A DNA stretch of 56,962 nucleotides, from positions 1-56,962 of the forward strand of contig JAPORY010000066.1 of assembly GCA_026709985.1 (NCBI GenBank), written 5' to 3'. How positions within the stretch are numbered: position 1 is the stretch's first letter; each line of letters starts with the position of its first letter. Below, piece by piece: positions 1 to 9,882 of this stretch. Made by a program: the position numbers and the translations under genes. Origin of the DNA: Aestuariivita sp. Lineage in GTDB: Bacteria; Pseudomonadota; Alphaproteobacteria; Rhodobacterales; Rhodobacteraceae. The notes beneath the pieces are model-generated. The model was not told the DNA's origin. It did not search any database and worked only from the letters and a program-made list of their open reading frames with translations.

Positions 1-193
1 ATTTGAGCATAGCCAGTCACTCCGTTGACTTATGCCCTATATAGGTATTCAAGTTGGGGGTTAGAAGTATATAGGCCCCAAACGATTAGACTCCGAGAGT
101 TCGAACGGTAAGGACAAATCTGCAACGGTAATGTCTCGACGACAATTGAAGATAGATGCAAACGCATCATTGTTGCGATAGTCTTGACCTCTG

Positions 194-223
194 TTGTCAA
201 GCGTATTCCTTTGTTGTTAAAAT
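194..223 (+). promoter_or_regulatory. Possible promoter of the tRNA-Trp gene
   Basis: A TTGTCA hexamer at 194-199 and TAAAAT at 218-223 are separated by 18 bases. The -10 box lies 15 bases before the mature 5' end of tRNA-Trp, about right for a short-leader stable-RNA promoter. A second TTGACC at 184-189 is nearby. This is motif reading only. Confidence 0.35.
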
Positions 224-238
224 ACTTAATACAAAGGA

Positions 239-314
<76 letters not shown>

Positions 315-669
315 ATTTCTTGCGAAACCTGAACTCAGCACGGCGTTATTGTCTGTCTCAGCTTTGCTTGAGGCGGTCACTGATGCCAACTTTTTGGGCC
401 GTGCTATTCGGCTTCGTTCGATTGAATGCTAGCTTTGTAAAATCTACCCAATCAGCTGCTTTTCCCATTGTCCGTTCATCCTAAGTAGGCGGCGATACCT
501 GATCGTCGGCCGACTCCATGGTTTATTGGGACTACGCAACTAATAAAGGCATCGCATAATATCATGATTTCAGTGCAGGGCGATCCGGATGGTTTAACGA
601 CCCATTTCGACGGGTATCAAAGATGCGAATTACAATGATCGCAATGCAGAAAATTGCTGGCAGGGTTGC
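315..669. other. Intergenic stretch, no gene seen
   Basis: The 355 bases between tRNA-Trp and the convergent acyltransferase gene hold no ORF with recognisable protein sequence, no obvious hairpin-plus-T terminator and no second tRNA. Confidence 0.5.
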
Positions 670-1353
670 CTAGCGATGCGAGTTTCGATCAGAGTCATCG
701 GTCACCGCATTTAGGGTTGTGTTGAGACTCGTTCGGAGCCTCTCTAGTTCTCGAACACTTGGGTTTCGCGGTACCGTCTCGGTCCATTCCCTGCACTGAA
801 TCACGCCACGCGACCACGGTAGCGGCAGCATCAGACGATCCCATGTCGGTAATTTCAATACTCGATTTGCCGAAAATGAAATTGCGAACACTCGCAATTT
901 AAGTGTTCGTGCCCATACCAAGGTCACATTGTTCGCGATGCGTTTCGGACCACGTGGCCCGTCCGCTGCAATGCCGATTGAAGACCCTCTGTCAACACGC
1001 CGCATTACTTCGCGAGAAAGGCTATGTTGCGGTCGACGAGTTGGCATGGCCACTGTATCAAATCCAAATCGATTCAAAACCTGGCCAGCAAGGCGACCTG
1101 CGCGTTTGGAGGTGGTAAGTGATGATACCTTGCCTAGATGCGTTGGGAACGCAAAACCGGCCATCACAAGCCGCTGATGCCAAAGAACCATAATCACCGG
1201 TTCGCCGCGTGCCACGCAGGCATCCATGTCCTCAAATCCGAGGCGGTCAAAATCTGAAGTGCGAAAAGCAAACTTCAGGTAGGCGGCCAAACTATTCTCA
1301 ACACTACGATTAAAGCGAGGGTTGTCCGCTACGCGCCTTCGTAAATTACCCAT
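670..1353 (-). CDS. DUF374-type lysophospholipid acyltransferase family protein
   Basis: 227 residues, the usual size of the DUF374 branch of the lysophospholipid acyltransferase superfamily. Members are thought to add an acyl chain to a lipid or lipid A precursor at the inner membrane; the exact substrate is unknown here. Visible motifs are WHQR (58-61), which supplies the catalytic-type histidine, and the diagnostic ADGPRGPK block (130-137). There is no long hydrophobic N-terminal helix, only a moderately hydrophobic segment near 53-70. The start is an ATG. The gene stands alone, ends towards tRNA-Trp, and is separated from the divergent P450 gene by about 440 bases, so it is probably transcribed by itself. 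Family assignment is firm; the role in LPS is inference. Confidence 0.85.
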   Translation of the reverse strand: MGNLRRRVADNPRFNRSVENSLAAYLKFAFRTSDFDRLGFEDMDACVARGEPVIMVLWHQRLVMAGFAFPTHLGKVSSLTTSKRAGRLAGQVLNRFGFDTVAMPTRRPQHSLSREVMRRVDRGSSIGIAADGPRGPKRIANNVTLVWARTLKLRVFAISFSANRVLKLPTWDRLMLPLPWSRGVIQCREWTETVPRNPSVRELERLRTSLNTTLNAVTDDSDRNSHR

Positions 1354-1795
1354 GATTCTTCCACTTGACGATTCGATTTGGGACGACGTTTTTGACCTTT
1401 AACGTCACGTAGCCATAAACCAAGAAAAACTGCGCTTTGGCAATGATGATCGGCAGCGGACAAGGGCTATAAATGCAAAAGGAATTCTATCGCTATTCAT
1501 TTCTGTCAGAAAACAACGGTGCTTGACAAGGAGAACTACGCTCTGATCTCTGATTGCTCTAGGTTGACACAACGAGGAAGTGACTAGATGGTCTTGGGTA
1601 TGACTCGGTTGTAGATAAATCTTCCTATATGCAAATCAATTCGCGAAGCGGTTTTTTTGAGCAAACAATCGGCACACCGTCCGCGATCAGGCCAAGTAGA
1701 ACTCTGAAGTTGCAGGGAATAATAATCGACGAAAAACAAAGATACCATTCGCCCAGCCTATCGCCTTTCTTCAACCATACGACACTCTAATCCTT
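1354..1795. other. Divergent intergenic region (acyltransferase / P450)
   Basis: About 440 bases between two divergent genes, so promoters for both should lie here. TTGACA hexamers occur near 1523 and 1564 on the plus strand, but no well-spaced -10 box accompanies them. No protein-like ORF is visible. Confidence 0.4.
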
Positions 1796-3190
1796 ATGCT
1801 CATCATGACTTCATCGACACTCGACTCAAGCAAGCAACAGCAATATCCGGTTGCGGTACCGCTTGTCACCCAACCGTGGGGCATTTGGCGGACGCTGCAA
1901 GCGGTTCGACGTAATGTTTTGTCAATTATTCCCGAAATAGCAACGCGACAACCAATTGTTTCGGGAAAAATGGTTCGGCGATGGCATATGGTAATGGATC
2001 CTGATGCTCTACGACAAATACTACTGGAGAACTTATCGAATTACCCAAAGTCCGAAGTAACTAAAAATCTGCTAGAGCCAGCGATCGGTGAGTCACTTTT
2101 CATTGCGGAGGGCGATCAATGGCGCTGGCAGCGGCGCACAGCAGCGCCGGTGTTTTCATCTCGGAACGTGCAGAATCTTGCTCCCGTCATGTCAAAAGCT
2201 GCCGATCGCTGTGCCAACCGTATCGCCGATATGGCTGGAAAACGCGCAATTAATTTGCACGACGAGATGATTACAACAACTTTTGACGTCATCGCTGATG
2301 TAACCTTTTCTGGCGATGGTTCCTTTCAACGTGATCGTGTTCATGCGGCGATTGAAGCTTACATCGCACAGGCCGCGAAAGTTTCCGTTTTTGACATTCT
2401 CGCTTTCCCCAATTGGTTTCCGCGACCTGCCCGTCTCGTTTCGGAGCTGTCGCTAAAGGAAACAAAATCAATCGCGGACAAAGTGATCAATGAACGACGG
2501 CTGCAAAAGCCATCGGGCGTACCTGACCTGCTTGATTTGCTACTCGTCGGCGAAGATCCCAAAACCTCCCGCAAAATGAATACTGCCGAATTACGCGAGA
2601 ACTTGTTGACCTTTATCGTCGCAGGGCACGAAACCACTGCCTTGTCTCTCAGTTGGGCCTTATATTTGTGCGCCTTTAATCTGGAAGTGCAAGACCGCGC
2701 AAGGCACGAGGTGCAAAGTGTTTTAGGTGCGGATCGGACCGCAAGCGCAGCGGATGTCGAAAAACTGCCGTTTATTCGTCAGATCATTGACGAAGCTTTA
2801 AGACTTTATCCGCCAGCGGGCATGATATCACGAACCGCTCTGGCTGACGATGTCCTGTGTGGCCGTAAAATTAGGCCCGGTGACATGATTATTCTGCCGA
2901 TCTACGCATTGCATCGAAATCACTTGCTTTGGCGTGATCCTGACGCTTTTCGGCCCGATCGCTTCACGGACCGAAAATCGGTCCGGCGATACGCTTATCT
3001 GCCGTTTGGCGATGGTCCCCGGATCTGCATCGGGGCAAGCTTTGCGCTGCAAGAGGCAATAATTATACTCGCAACGCTATTAGCACGTTTCCGGTTTTCT
3101 CTGGTTGCCGGTCGAAATCCAGAGCCGATAATGATTTTAACGCTGCGCCCAAGCGGCGGCGTTTGGCTAACGGCCGAACCTGACCCATAA
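1796..3190 (+). CDS. Cytochrome P450
   Basis: A soluble bacterial P450 monooxygenase of 464 residues. The signatures are in order: C-helix WRWQRR (109-114), the I-helix oxygen-activation motif AGHETT (276-281), K-helix ExxR as EALR (333-336), the region around DPDAFRPDRF (381-390), and the heme loop FGDGPRICIG (404-413) with Cys411 as the axial thiolate ligand. No N-terminal membrane anchor is obvious. The organisation resembles CYP102/CYP4-like fatty-acid-type enzymes more than camphor-type ones, but the substrate cannot be read from sequence. No ferredoxin or reductase gene is adjacent, so electron donors must come from elsewhere. The start is uncertain: ATG at 1796 or ATG at 1805, neither with a good ribosome-binding site. 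Confidence 0.95.
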   Translation: MLIMTSSTLDSSKQQQYPVAVPLVTQPWGIWRTLQAVRRNVLSIIPEIATRQPIVSGKMVRRWHMVMDPDALRQILLENLSNYPKSEVTKNLLEPAIGESLFIAEGDQWRWQRRTAAPVFSSRNVQNLAPVMSKAADRCANRIADMAGKRAINLHDEMITTTFDVIADVTFSGDGSFQRDRVHAAIEAYIAQAAKVSVFDILAFPNWFPRPARLVSELSLKETKSIADKVINERRLQKPSGVPDLLDLLLVGEDPKTSRKMNTAELRENLLTFIVAGHETTALSLSWALYLCAFNLEVQDRARHEVQSVLGADRTASAADVEKLPFIRQIIDEALRLYPPAGMISRTALADDVLCGRKIRPGDMIILPIYALHRNHLLWRDPDAFRPDRFTDRKSVRRYAYLPFGDGPRICIGASFALQEAIIILATLLARFRFSLVAGRNPEPIMILTLRPSGGVWLTAEPDP

Positions 3191-3299
3191 TCCCGATCAG
3201 AATCGCTGCTTACCGCCCGGTAACCGAATTTTTGGGCGGGAGACCCGATAATAGTCGAAGTACGATACGACCCTTCGACAGGTCTGCCTGTATTAAAAA

Positions 3300-5639
3300 T
3301 TATTCGAATTTATTCGTTTTTGGAAAGCCGTGCGGTACGGCTTTACCGACACTGGCCCGCTTGCCCAACCAACCTGACACGTCTGGTTCGTGGCGATACC
3401 GGCCGCCACCCATTGCCCATCGTATTCCGTCTTGTAAGAAAAATGTCTTGATGTCTGACAATCGGCCCCCCCCCTTTGCTGCTGGCTGCTTGCCTCCACC
3501 AGTCGTTAGCTTTTGCAGCCGCACGCCTCGACCACGACTCTGATGCGGTACCTCTGACAGCGGGAAGACGAGAAGTTTGCCCTGATTAGAGGCCACCGCT
3601 AGGTGATCCCCGTTTACTCTGGTCACAGCAACCGCAATGTCCGTTTCATGCAGATTCAAGACTTGTTTGCCAGATCGACCTCGCGCCACCACGTCATTCG
3701 CATCAATGATGAAGCCATTACCCAAAGCAGACGCGACTGCGAGTTGTTCATCCGGCGGGAATACGAAGAAAGCAACGATTTCAGCTTCATTTGGTAAGTC
3801 AGTCATCAGCCGCACTGGCTCGCCCATTCCTCTACCTTTCGGGAGATTACCAGCGTTCAGGGTGTAGAAACGCCCGTTGCTGCCAAACAGCAAAATCTTA
3901 TCGGTGGTTTCAGCATGAAAAATAAACCGGGCCCCGTCCCCATCTCTAAACTTAAACTCTCGATCTAAATCGATATGACCCGACAAGGATCGGACCCACC
4001 CCATCTGGCTACAGATCACGGTGAGGGGTTCACGTTCGATCATCGCTTCAGGAATGATTTCAATTGTATCGGGCGCTGCCGTAATTTCCGTCCGCCTCGC
4101 ACCGTCCCGGTAGCTGTCGCCAAATTGACTTTGCACGCTCTTGATCTGCTTAGAAATCTCACGCCATTGTAAATCATCGTTCTCTAGAAGATCTTCGGTC
4201 GCCGCCCGTTCCTGCATGAGTTCGGCCTGCTCGCGCCGCAACTCCATTTCCTCTAACTTTCGTAAACTGCGAAGCCGCAGATTCAAAATCCCGTCGGTTT
4301 GGGTTTCAGATAAGGTGCCGTCGCCAGGGGGTGGAGAGATATAGTCAGCCTCAGAAGTTGCTCGCGGCGCTTCTGCGGAGGTTCCTACTCCCCAATTCTC
4401 GCGCATCAATGCCGCCTTGGGATCATCGTCGTAGCGAATGATTTCGATCACCCGATCTAAATTCAAGAACGCGAGAATAAGCCCTTCCAAAAGTTCAAGC
4501 CGCTTATCGATTTGCGTTAGCCGATAGCGTGATCTCCGAAGCAGAATTTCGCGTCTAAAATCCAAAAAGGCCCGCAAGATTTCTTTTAGGGAACATACCT
4601 TTGGTGTCACACCATCAATAAGCGCATTCATGTTGAGTGCGAAGCGTGTTTCCAAGTCAGTGTGACGCCAGAGCATGCCCATAAGCAGTTCCGGGTCGAC
4701 ATTTTTTGAACGCGGTTCAAATACCAAGCGCACGTCATCGGCACTCTCATCTCGAACATCGGTCAGGATCGGTATTTTTCTCGCTTGAATGATGCTCGCG
4801 ACTTTCTCGACAAGTTTTGACTTTTGTACTTGATATGGGATTTCAGTGACCACGATCTGCCATTGGCCGCGCTCTAAATGCTCCTGATGCCATTGGCACC
4901 GTAACCTTAGAGACCCCCGACCGGTGCGATAGGCATCGGCAATTGTGGCGCGATCTTCTACTAGCACGCCACCGGTTGGAAAATCTGGTCCGCGCACGTA
5001 ATTCAATAGTGTATCGTCACGAGCGTCGGGGGTCTTGATCAGGTGTAGGCAGGCCCGGCACAATTCGTCGATATTATGTGGTGGAATGTTGGTTGCCATC
5101 CCAACGGCGATGCCTGCGGCACCATTCGCCAGTAAGTTGGGAAATTGAGCGGGCAATACGACTGGCTCTGTGCGTGAGCCGTCATAATTATCGCGGAAAT
5201 TAACAGCGTCCTCATTGAGACCCTCTAAGAGCGCCTCAGCAAAAACTGTCATTCGGGCTTCAGTGTATCGCGCTGCGGCCGCATTATCCCCGTCGATGTT
5301 GCCAAAATTACCTTGTCCGTCAACCAGCGGATATCGAATGCTGAAATCTTGCGCCAGTCGCACCATTGAATCGTAAATCGCGGCGTCACCGTGGGGATGA
5401 TAATTCCCCATGACGTCACCCGCGATCTTTGCCGATTTTCGAAACCCGCTATCGGCCATAAGCCTTAGTTCACGCATCGCAAATAAAATGCGGCGATGGA
5501 CTGGCTTTAGACCATCACGAGCGTCCGGCAAGGCGCGGTGCATGATGGTCGACAAAGCGTAGGTTAAATACCGCTCACCAATAGCACGGCGTAGTGGCTC
5601 GGTGACCACTTGACTACTCGCATTGTCACGCACATTCAT
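3300..5639 (-). CDS. parC: DNA topoisomerase IV subunit A
   Basis: A type IIA topoisomerase subunit that cuts and rejoins DNA to unlink daughter chromosomes, working with ParE (not in the window). From the ATG at 5639 it has 779 residues; a TTG four codons upstream is less likely. The catalytic tyrosine is Tyr125 in ARYTEARM. The quinolone-determining stretch [12 protein letters not shown] lies at 81-92, with Ala86 where E. coli ParC has Ser80. The C-terminal beta-pinwheel ends with LSDIKTF and a tail resembling other alphaproteobacterial ParC ends. Two oddities: a roughly 12-residue Gly/Lys/Ala insertion just before LSDIKTF, and a run of nine Gs in the coding strand (9 Cs at 3466-3474 on the plus strand) inside it. 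The protein is ParC rather than GyrA by its C-terminus. It converges on the P450 gene. Confidence 0.95.
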   Translation of the reverse strand: MNVRDNASSQVVTEPLRRAIGERYLTYALSTIMHRALPDARDGLKPVHRRILFAMRELRLMADSGFRKSAKIAGDVMGNYHPHGDAAIYDSMVRLAQDFSIRYPLVDGQGNFGNIDGDNAAAARYTEARMTVFAEALLEGLNEDAVNFRDNYDGSRTEPVVLPAQFPNLLANGAAGIAVGMATNIPPHNIDELCRACLHLIKTPDARDDTLLNYVRGPDFPTGGVLVEDRATIADAYRTGRGSLRLRCQWHQEHLERGQWQIVVTEIPYQVQKSKLVEKVASIIQARKIPILTDVRDESADDVRLVFEPRSKNVDPELLMGMLWRHTDLETRFALNMNALIDGVTPKVCSLKEILRAFLDFRREILLRRSRYRLTQIDKRLELLEGLILAFLNLDRVIEIIRYDDDPKAALMRENWGVGTSAEAPRATSEADYISPPPGDGTLSETQTDGILNLRLRSLRKLEEMELRREQAELMQERAATEDLLENDDLQWREISKQIKSVQSQFGDSYRDGARRTEITAAPDTIEIIPEAMIEREPLTVICSQMGWVRSLSGHIDLDREFKFRDGDGARFIFHAETTDKILLFGSNGRFYTLNAGNLPKGRGMGEPVRLMTDLPNEAEIVAFFVFPPDEQLAVASALGNGFIIDANDVVARGRSGKQVLNLHETDIAVAVTRVNGDHLAVASNQGKLLVFPLSEVPHQSRGRGVRLQKLTTGGGKQPAAKGGGRLSDIKTFFLQDGIRWAMGGGRYRHEPDVSGWLGKRASVGKAVPHGFPKTNKFE

Positions 5640-6009
5640 TATCTTGATCAAAAATTACGAGAGAGACTATCTACGATATCGGCTGTGAATTATTATTACT
5701 GTTTATTGTGTGGTTTTTCGGCGTTTGGGGGGTGAAGTTGTGCAGCAGATTTATGGCGTTTTTTCGAATGCGCCTCAGGCGCAATATACACTGCGTTTTT
5801 GGTCACTCGTCAATAGGCGACGAGCGTGCGGGCAAACATTACGATTGAAAATAGACCGACTGCCAGTTATCGCAACGCACAGTTTAAATCCCTGCTCATG
5901 GTTTGAAGCTTTGCAGGGGTAGCGTCTTTAGTGCTAACCGAATGAACAAAATACTTGATCACGTGATATTCCTCGCGAGCGTCTTGCTGCTGTACCGGTA
6001 CCGTTGAAA
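5640..6009. other. Divergent intergenic region parC / SDR gene
   Basis: About 370 bases that should carry the parC promoter (minus strand) and that of the dehydrogenase (plus strand). A short perfect inverted repeat, TGCGCC-TCA-GGCGCA, lies at 5769-5783. The ORF readable here (5710-5922) has no protein-like character and is rejected. Confidence 0.4.
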
Positions 6010-6843
6010 ATGACCAAATCAATCCTGATAACAGGCTGCTCTTCGGGAATTGGAGCCGATTGTGCGCAGGTGCTCAAGAGACGCGGCTGGCGAGTTTTTG
6101 CCGCCTGCCGAAAACGAAAGGACTGTGAGCGCTTGGAAGCATTAGGGTTTGAGAGCCCTTTGATTGACTACTCAGACGCTTCAACAATCCATAAGGGGTT
6201 TTCAGAGGTCATGGAGGCCACCAACGGCTCACTCGACGCACTCTTTAACAATGGCGCGTGCGGGCTTTTTGGTGCCGTTGAGGATATCTCGACGGCAGGG
6301 TTGCGCGAAATTTTTGAAACAAACTTTTTTGGGTGGCACGAACTCACCCGATTAGTTCTTCCTGTCATGCGAAGTCAAGGTGCCGGACGTCTCGTTCAGT
6401 GTTCGTCGACACTTGGGTTCTGCTACCTTCCGTGGCGGGGAGCCTACACAGCGACAAAGCACGCCCTTGAGGCACTGAGCAATACGCTGCGAATTGAGTT
6501 GCGCGAGACAAATATTCGCGTGATCGTCATCGAGCCGGGACCTATAACCACGCTATTTCGTCAAAACAGCGCCCTAATGTCTGCGCGATGGATTGATTGG
6601 GATAACTCGCCCTACGCTACCAAGTACAATTCTGGGTTACGACAGCGATTGAGTGACGGAAGAGGCAAAAAGGATCCCTTTGAACTGCCCCCGTCAGCTG
6701 TCAGCAAGAAAGTCATCAAGGCCCTTGAATCACGCAATCCACGGCCCCGATATATGGTCACGGGCGTAACTTATATAGCGGCAGCTTTGTGCCGAGGATT
6801 ACCAATGAGAACGCTTGACAAAATTGCAGCGCAAATCAGTTAG
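6010..6843 (+). CDS. Short-chain dehydrogenase/reductase (classical SDR)
   Basis: A classical SDR oxidoreductase using NAD(P)(H), 277 residues from the ATG at 6010 (a TTG at 6004 is in frame). The cofactor motif TGCSSGIG is at 8-15, the structural NNGA at 80-83, and the catalytic set is Ser133 with Y146-TATK150. Arg34 after the second beta strand (AACRKRKD) suggests NADP preference. The PGPITT segment after the active site matches the usual cofactor-binding loop. The extended C-terminus and cysteine-rich active-site area resemble SDRs annotated as 17-beta-HSD/retinol-type, but the substrate is unknown. It is followed after 64 bases by the HIG1-like gene. Confidence 0.9.
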   Translation: MTKSILITGCSSGIGADCAQVLKRRGWRVFAACRKRKDCERLEALGFESPLIDYSDASTIHKGFSEVMEATNGSLDALFNNGACGLFGAVEDISTAGLREIFETNFFGWHELTRLVLPVMRSQGAGRLVQCSSTLGFCYLPWRGAYTATKHALEALSNTLRIELRETNIRVIVIEPGPITTLFRQNSALMSARWIDWDNSPYATKYNSGLRQRLSDGRGKKDPFELPPSAVSKKVIKALESRNPRPRYMVTGVTYIAAALCRGLPMRTLDKIAAQIS

Positions 6844-6907
6844 AGCCGAGTCCCGTCACCCGGCAGGCCGACTTTGACCATCAACGAACAAGTTAACGAG
6901 TTAACAA

Positions 6908-7108
6908 TTGAACCCACTTTTCGTCTTCGCTCTCATTGCAGTTGCCGCAGTTGTTGTCGTTCTCGCCATTGGAATCGGCGGATTTGCGAAGGGCGGCAAA
7001 TTCAATCGCCGGTTCGGCAATAAAATGATGCGATTTCGCTTACTGTTTCAGTTCCTTGCCGTCGCCTTGATTCTAGCCTATGTCTTTTTCTATCAAACAA
7101 CTCAGTAG
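6908..7108 (+). CDS. HIG1-like twin-transmembrane protein
   Basis: 66 residues with two membrane helices (about 4-25 and 44-62) joined by a basic loop with KFNRRFGNKMMRFR, which matches the bacterial HIG1-domain 'twin transmembrane protein' family. In Alphaproteobacteria this small protein is regularly encoded directly before the PduO-type adenosyltransferase and etfBA, exactly as here. Eukaryotic relatives bind cytochrome oxidase supercomplexes, but the bacterial function is not established. The only upstream start is TTG at 6908; no strong Shine-Dalgarno precedes it. It ends 6 bases before the next gene, so the two are probably co-transcribed. Confidence 0.8.
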   Translation: MNPLFVFALIAVAAVVVVLAIGIGGFAKGGKFNRRFGNKMMRFRLLFQFLAVALILAYVFFYQTTQ

Positions 7109-7114
7109 TTAACC

Positions 7115-7687
7115 GTGGTCACACTAAACAAGATTTATACTCGCACTGGAGATGGCGGAGAAACGGCGTTAGGGACTGGTGCTCGAGTGCCGAAGTTCTC
7201 TTGCCGCGTGGAAGCCTACGGAACTGTCGACGAGGTGAATGCGACTGTTAGCGTGGCTCGATCCCATGCTCAAGCCGAGTTGGACGCTACTCTATCGCGT
7301 ATCCAGAATGATCTTTTTGACCTTGGTGCTGATTTGTGTGTACCGAACGAAGTAACGGAGTCAGAAACTAAACCTTCGGCTCTGCGAATTGTTGCAGTGC
7401 AAGTCACTCGTCTTGAGGCGGAAATTGATGCAATGAATGACCACCTGCAGCCGCTGACCAGCTTTATTTTGCCGGGCGGGTCGGCCTTGTCGTCGCACCT
7501 GCATTTGTGCCGAACCGTGACCCGCCGTGCCGAGCGAATAGTCATTGAACTTGCCTCAATAGAGCCGGTAAATCCTGCTGCCATCAAGTATCTCAACCGA
7601 TTGAGTGACTGGTTTTTTGTTGCCGCCCGAATTGCAAATGATCAAGGCAGAGAAGACGTCCTCTGGACGCCGGGAGCGAATCGTTGA
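7115..7687 (+). CDS. Cob(I)yrinic acid a,c-diamide adenosyltransferase (PduO type)
   Basis: Transfers the 5'-deoxyadenosyl group of ATP to cob(I)alamin or cobinamide, giving coenzyme B12. The 190 residues match the PduO/MMAB family: the ATP-binding TRTGDGG lies at 9-15, RVEAYGTVDEVNA at 31-43, and the late RRAER helix is present. GTG start at 7115. It sits between the HIG1-like gene and etfB (228-base gap before etfB), the common alphaproteobacterial arrangement. With cobT near 55 kb, it implies the cell uses or salvages corrinoids. Confidence 0.93.
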   Translation: MVTLNKIYTRTGDGGETALGTGARVPKFSCRVEAYGTVDEVNATVSVARSHAQAELDATLSRIQNDLFDLGADLCVPNEVTESETKPSALRIVAVQVTRLEAEIDAMNDHLQPLTSFILPGGSALSSHLHLCRTVTRRAERIVIELASIEPVNPAAIKYLNRLSDWFFVAARIANDQGREDVLWTPGANR

Positions 7688-7915
7688 CCTCAAAATCACT
7701 TGTTTTTGAGTTACTCAAACCATCACACTTTACCCCGAGCAAACGACATATCCGAGCCGATGAGTCTGTGCCGCCAATAGTTTGACGTCTTTCTGGTTAC
7801 AATGGTTGCGGAATTTAAATTTCGGTTGCATAAGTCGCTCCATTGCGCTCGAAAACCCTTAGTTCAGCGAGCCGCCCCTGCGACCGATTGTTGTCCTCCT
7901 TAGGAGATTAATCAA

Positions 7916-8674
7916 ATGAAAGTACTGGTGCCCATTAAACGTGTGATTGACTACAATGTCAAAGTTCGCGTTCGAACTGACGGTTCGGGTGTTGACCTCA
8001 ATAACATAAAGATGTCGATGAACCCATTCGATGAGATCGCGGTCGAAGAGGCTATTCGCCTCAAGGAGGCAGGCAAAGTTGAAGAGGTCGTCGCCGTTTC
8101 AATCGGCATTGAAAAGTCGCAGGAGACGCTACGCACAGCCCTTGCTATGGGTGTTGACCGAGCTATTTTGATCGTGGCGGCTGATGATGTCCATACCGAC
8201 ATTGAACCCTTGTCAGTTGCAAAGATACTCAAGGCCGTTGTTGATGATGAAGAGCCGAACTTAGTCTTGGCTGGCAAGCAAGCTATTGATAACGATATGA
8301 ATGCAACCGGCCAAATGCTCGCGGCCCTTCTTGGCTGGTCACAGGCCACCTTTGCTTCTGGCATTGAGATTGAACAAGACAGCGCTCTAGTCACTCGGGA
8401 GGTTGATGGCGGTTTACAGGTTGTGTCAGTGCCGTTGCCGACTATCATTACGGTTGATCTACGGTTGAACGAACCTCGCTATCCCTCGCTACCGAATATC
8501 ATAAAAGCCAAGAGAAAACCGATGGACGTCAAGACTGCGAGTGATTTGGGCGTCAGTGTTGAGCCGCGTTTGCAAATCATTAAAACCGAGGAGCCCGCAA
8601 CCCGCACCGCCGGTATAATGGTTTCATCCGTTGATGAACTTGTCGAGAAACTTGAGGAAACGGGGGTAGTATAA
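7916..8674 (+). CDS. etfB: Electron transfer flavoprotein beta subunit
   Basis: Beta subunit of the FAD/AMP-containing heterodimeric electron carrier that takes electrons from acyl-CoA and related dehydrogenases and passes them to ETF:quinone oxidoreductase. At 252 residues it has the standard length. The N-terminus [11 protein letters not shown], the conserved [16 protein letters not shown] segment and the AGKQAIDND motif are all in place. A clear AGGAG ribosome-binding site lies nine bases before the ATG. It overlaps etfA by one base (TAATG), so the subunits are translationally coupled in the usual beta-then-alpha order. Confidence 0.97.
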   Translation: MKVLVPIKRVIDYNVKVRVRTDGSGVDLNNIKMSMNPFDEIAVEEAIRLKEAGKVEEVVAVSIGIEKSQETLRTALAMGVDRAILIVAADDVHTDIEPLSVAKILKAVVDDEEPNLVLAGKQAIDNDMNATGQMLAALLGWSQATFASGIEIEQDSALVTREVDGGLQVVSVPLPTIITVDLRLNEPRYPSLPNIIKAKRKPMDVKTASDLGVSVEPRLQIIKTEEPATRTAGIMVSSVDELVEKLEETGVV

Positions 8675-9606
8675 TGACCGTACTTTTGCTTGCCGAGATC
8701 AACGACGGCAAATTGAGTCTAGATGCCACCGCAAAAACGGTAACGGCCGCAAAACAGCTAGGTGATATAACAGTTTTGGCCGTTGGAGAGCATTGTGCCG
8801 CCGCCGCATCCGAAGCGGCCGCCATTGAAGGCGTATCACGGGTGCTTTGTGCCGAGAACCCGCTCTATGGCAAGCGACTTGCGGAACCAACTTCGACCTT
8901 GATTGTCGCTCTGGCCGCAGATTACGAACATATCGTCGCTCCCGCTACGACAGATGCCAAAAACATCCTACCCCGTGTCGCCGCGATGTTGGATGTCATG
9001 GTGATTTCTGATGTTTCGGGCGTTGTCGATGAGTCGACTTTTGAAAGGCCGATATATGCCGGCAACGCCGTGCAGACTATCCAGTCGATTGATGACACGA
9101 AAGTCATCTCCTTTCGCACCTCCACTTTTGACGCCGCAAAAACTGGATCCCCCGCGCCCGTCGAAACAATCGTACCAGCGGCAGATCCCGCGTTATCAAA
9201 ATGGATCGAAGACAAAGGAGCGTCAAGTGATCGACCAGAATTGACCTCAGCTGGAGTAGTTGTATCAGGCGGACGCGGTATTGGCTCGGCTGAGAACTTC
9301 GCTTTGATTGAGGTGCTAGCCGACAAGTTAGGTGCGGCAGTGGGAGCGTCGCGAGCCGCAGTTGACTCGGGTTATGCGCCGAATGATTGGCAGGTCGGGC
9401 AAACTGGCAAGGTTGTTGCCCCAGAACTCTATATTGCGATTGGTATCTCGGGTGCCATTCAACATCTTGCTGGCATGAAAGACAGCAAAGTTATTGTTGC
9501 GATTAATAAAGACGAAGAGGCACCAATCTTTCAAGTGGCGGATTTTGGTCTTGCTGCGGATCTTTTTGATGTTGTTCCGGAATTAACCGAGAAATTTTCC
9601 AAGTGA
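8674..9606 (+). CDS. etfA: Electron transfer flavoprotein alpha subunit
   Basis: Alpha subunit of ETF, which supplies most of the FAD site. At 310 residues it is of typical length. The C-terminal FAD domain is clear: VVSGGRGIGS followed by SRAAVDSGY, QVGQTGK, APELYIAIGISGAIQH and the closing INKDEEAPIFQVADFG block. The start ATG at 8674 overlaps the etfB stop. In many relatives the next gene is a 3-hydroxybutyryl-CoA dehydrogenase; that gene is absent here, and 276 bases without a clear ORF follow. Confidence 0.97.
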   Translation: MTVLLLAEINDGKLSLDATAKTVTAAKQLGDITVLAVGEHCAAAASEAAAIEGVSRVLCAENPLYGKRLAEPTSTLIVALAADYEHIVAPATTDAKNILPRVAAMLDVMVISDVSGVVDESTFERPIYAGNAVQTIQSIDDTKVISFRTSTFDAAKTGSPAPVETIVPAADPALSKWIEDKGASSDRPELTSAGVVVSGGRGIGSAENFALIEVLADKLGAAVGASRAAVDSGYAPNDWQVGQTGKVVAPELYIAIGISGAIQHLAGMKDSKVIVAINKDEEAPIFQVADFGLAADLFDVVPELTEKFSK

Positions 9607-9882
9607 TCAATTGCACCGAAGATTTCAAGGGCATGGAAGGAGCCCGGTATATCCGCTCTGATTTATCCAAATCGCTTGGATGAGTTTGAACTTGGCGCAT
9701 ATGCATGCGCCTATCACACGAGTACTGGCACCATGACACTGGTTTAGCGAAAGGGTACCAGATATCCTCTTTAGGCGCTCCAATGAATCGAAGAAATAAT
9801 TGTGAGAATAAGCTCCGGGTATGAGTCGTAGTGATCGCTTAGCCATTTCATAGTCTTGCAGTAAGAGAAGGTCCAAAGATAG

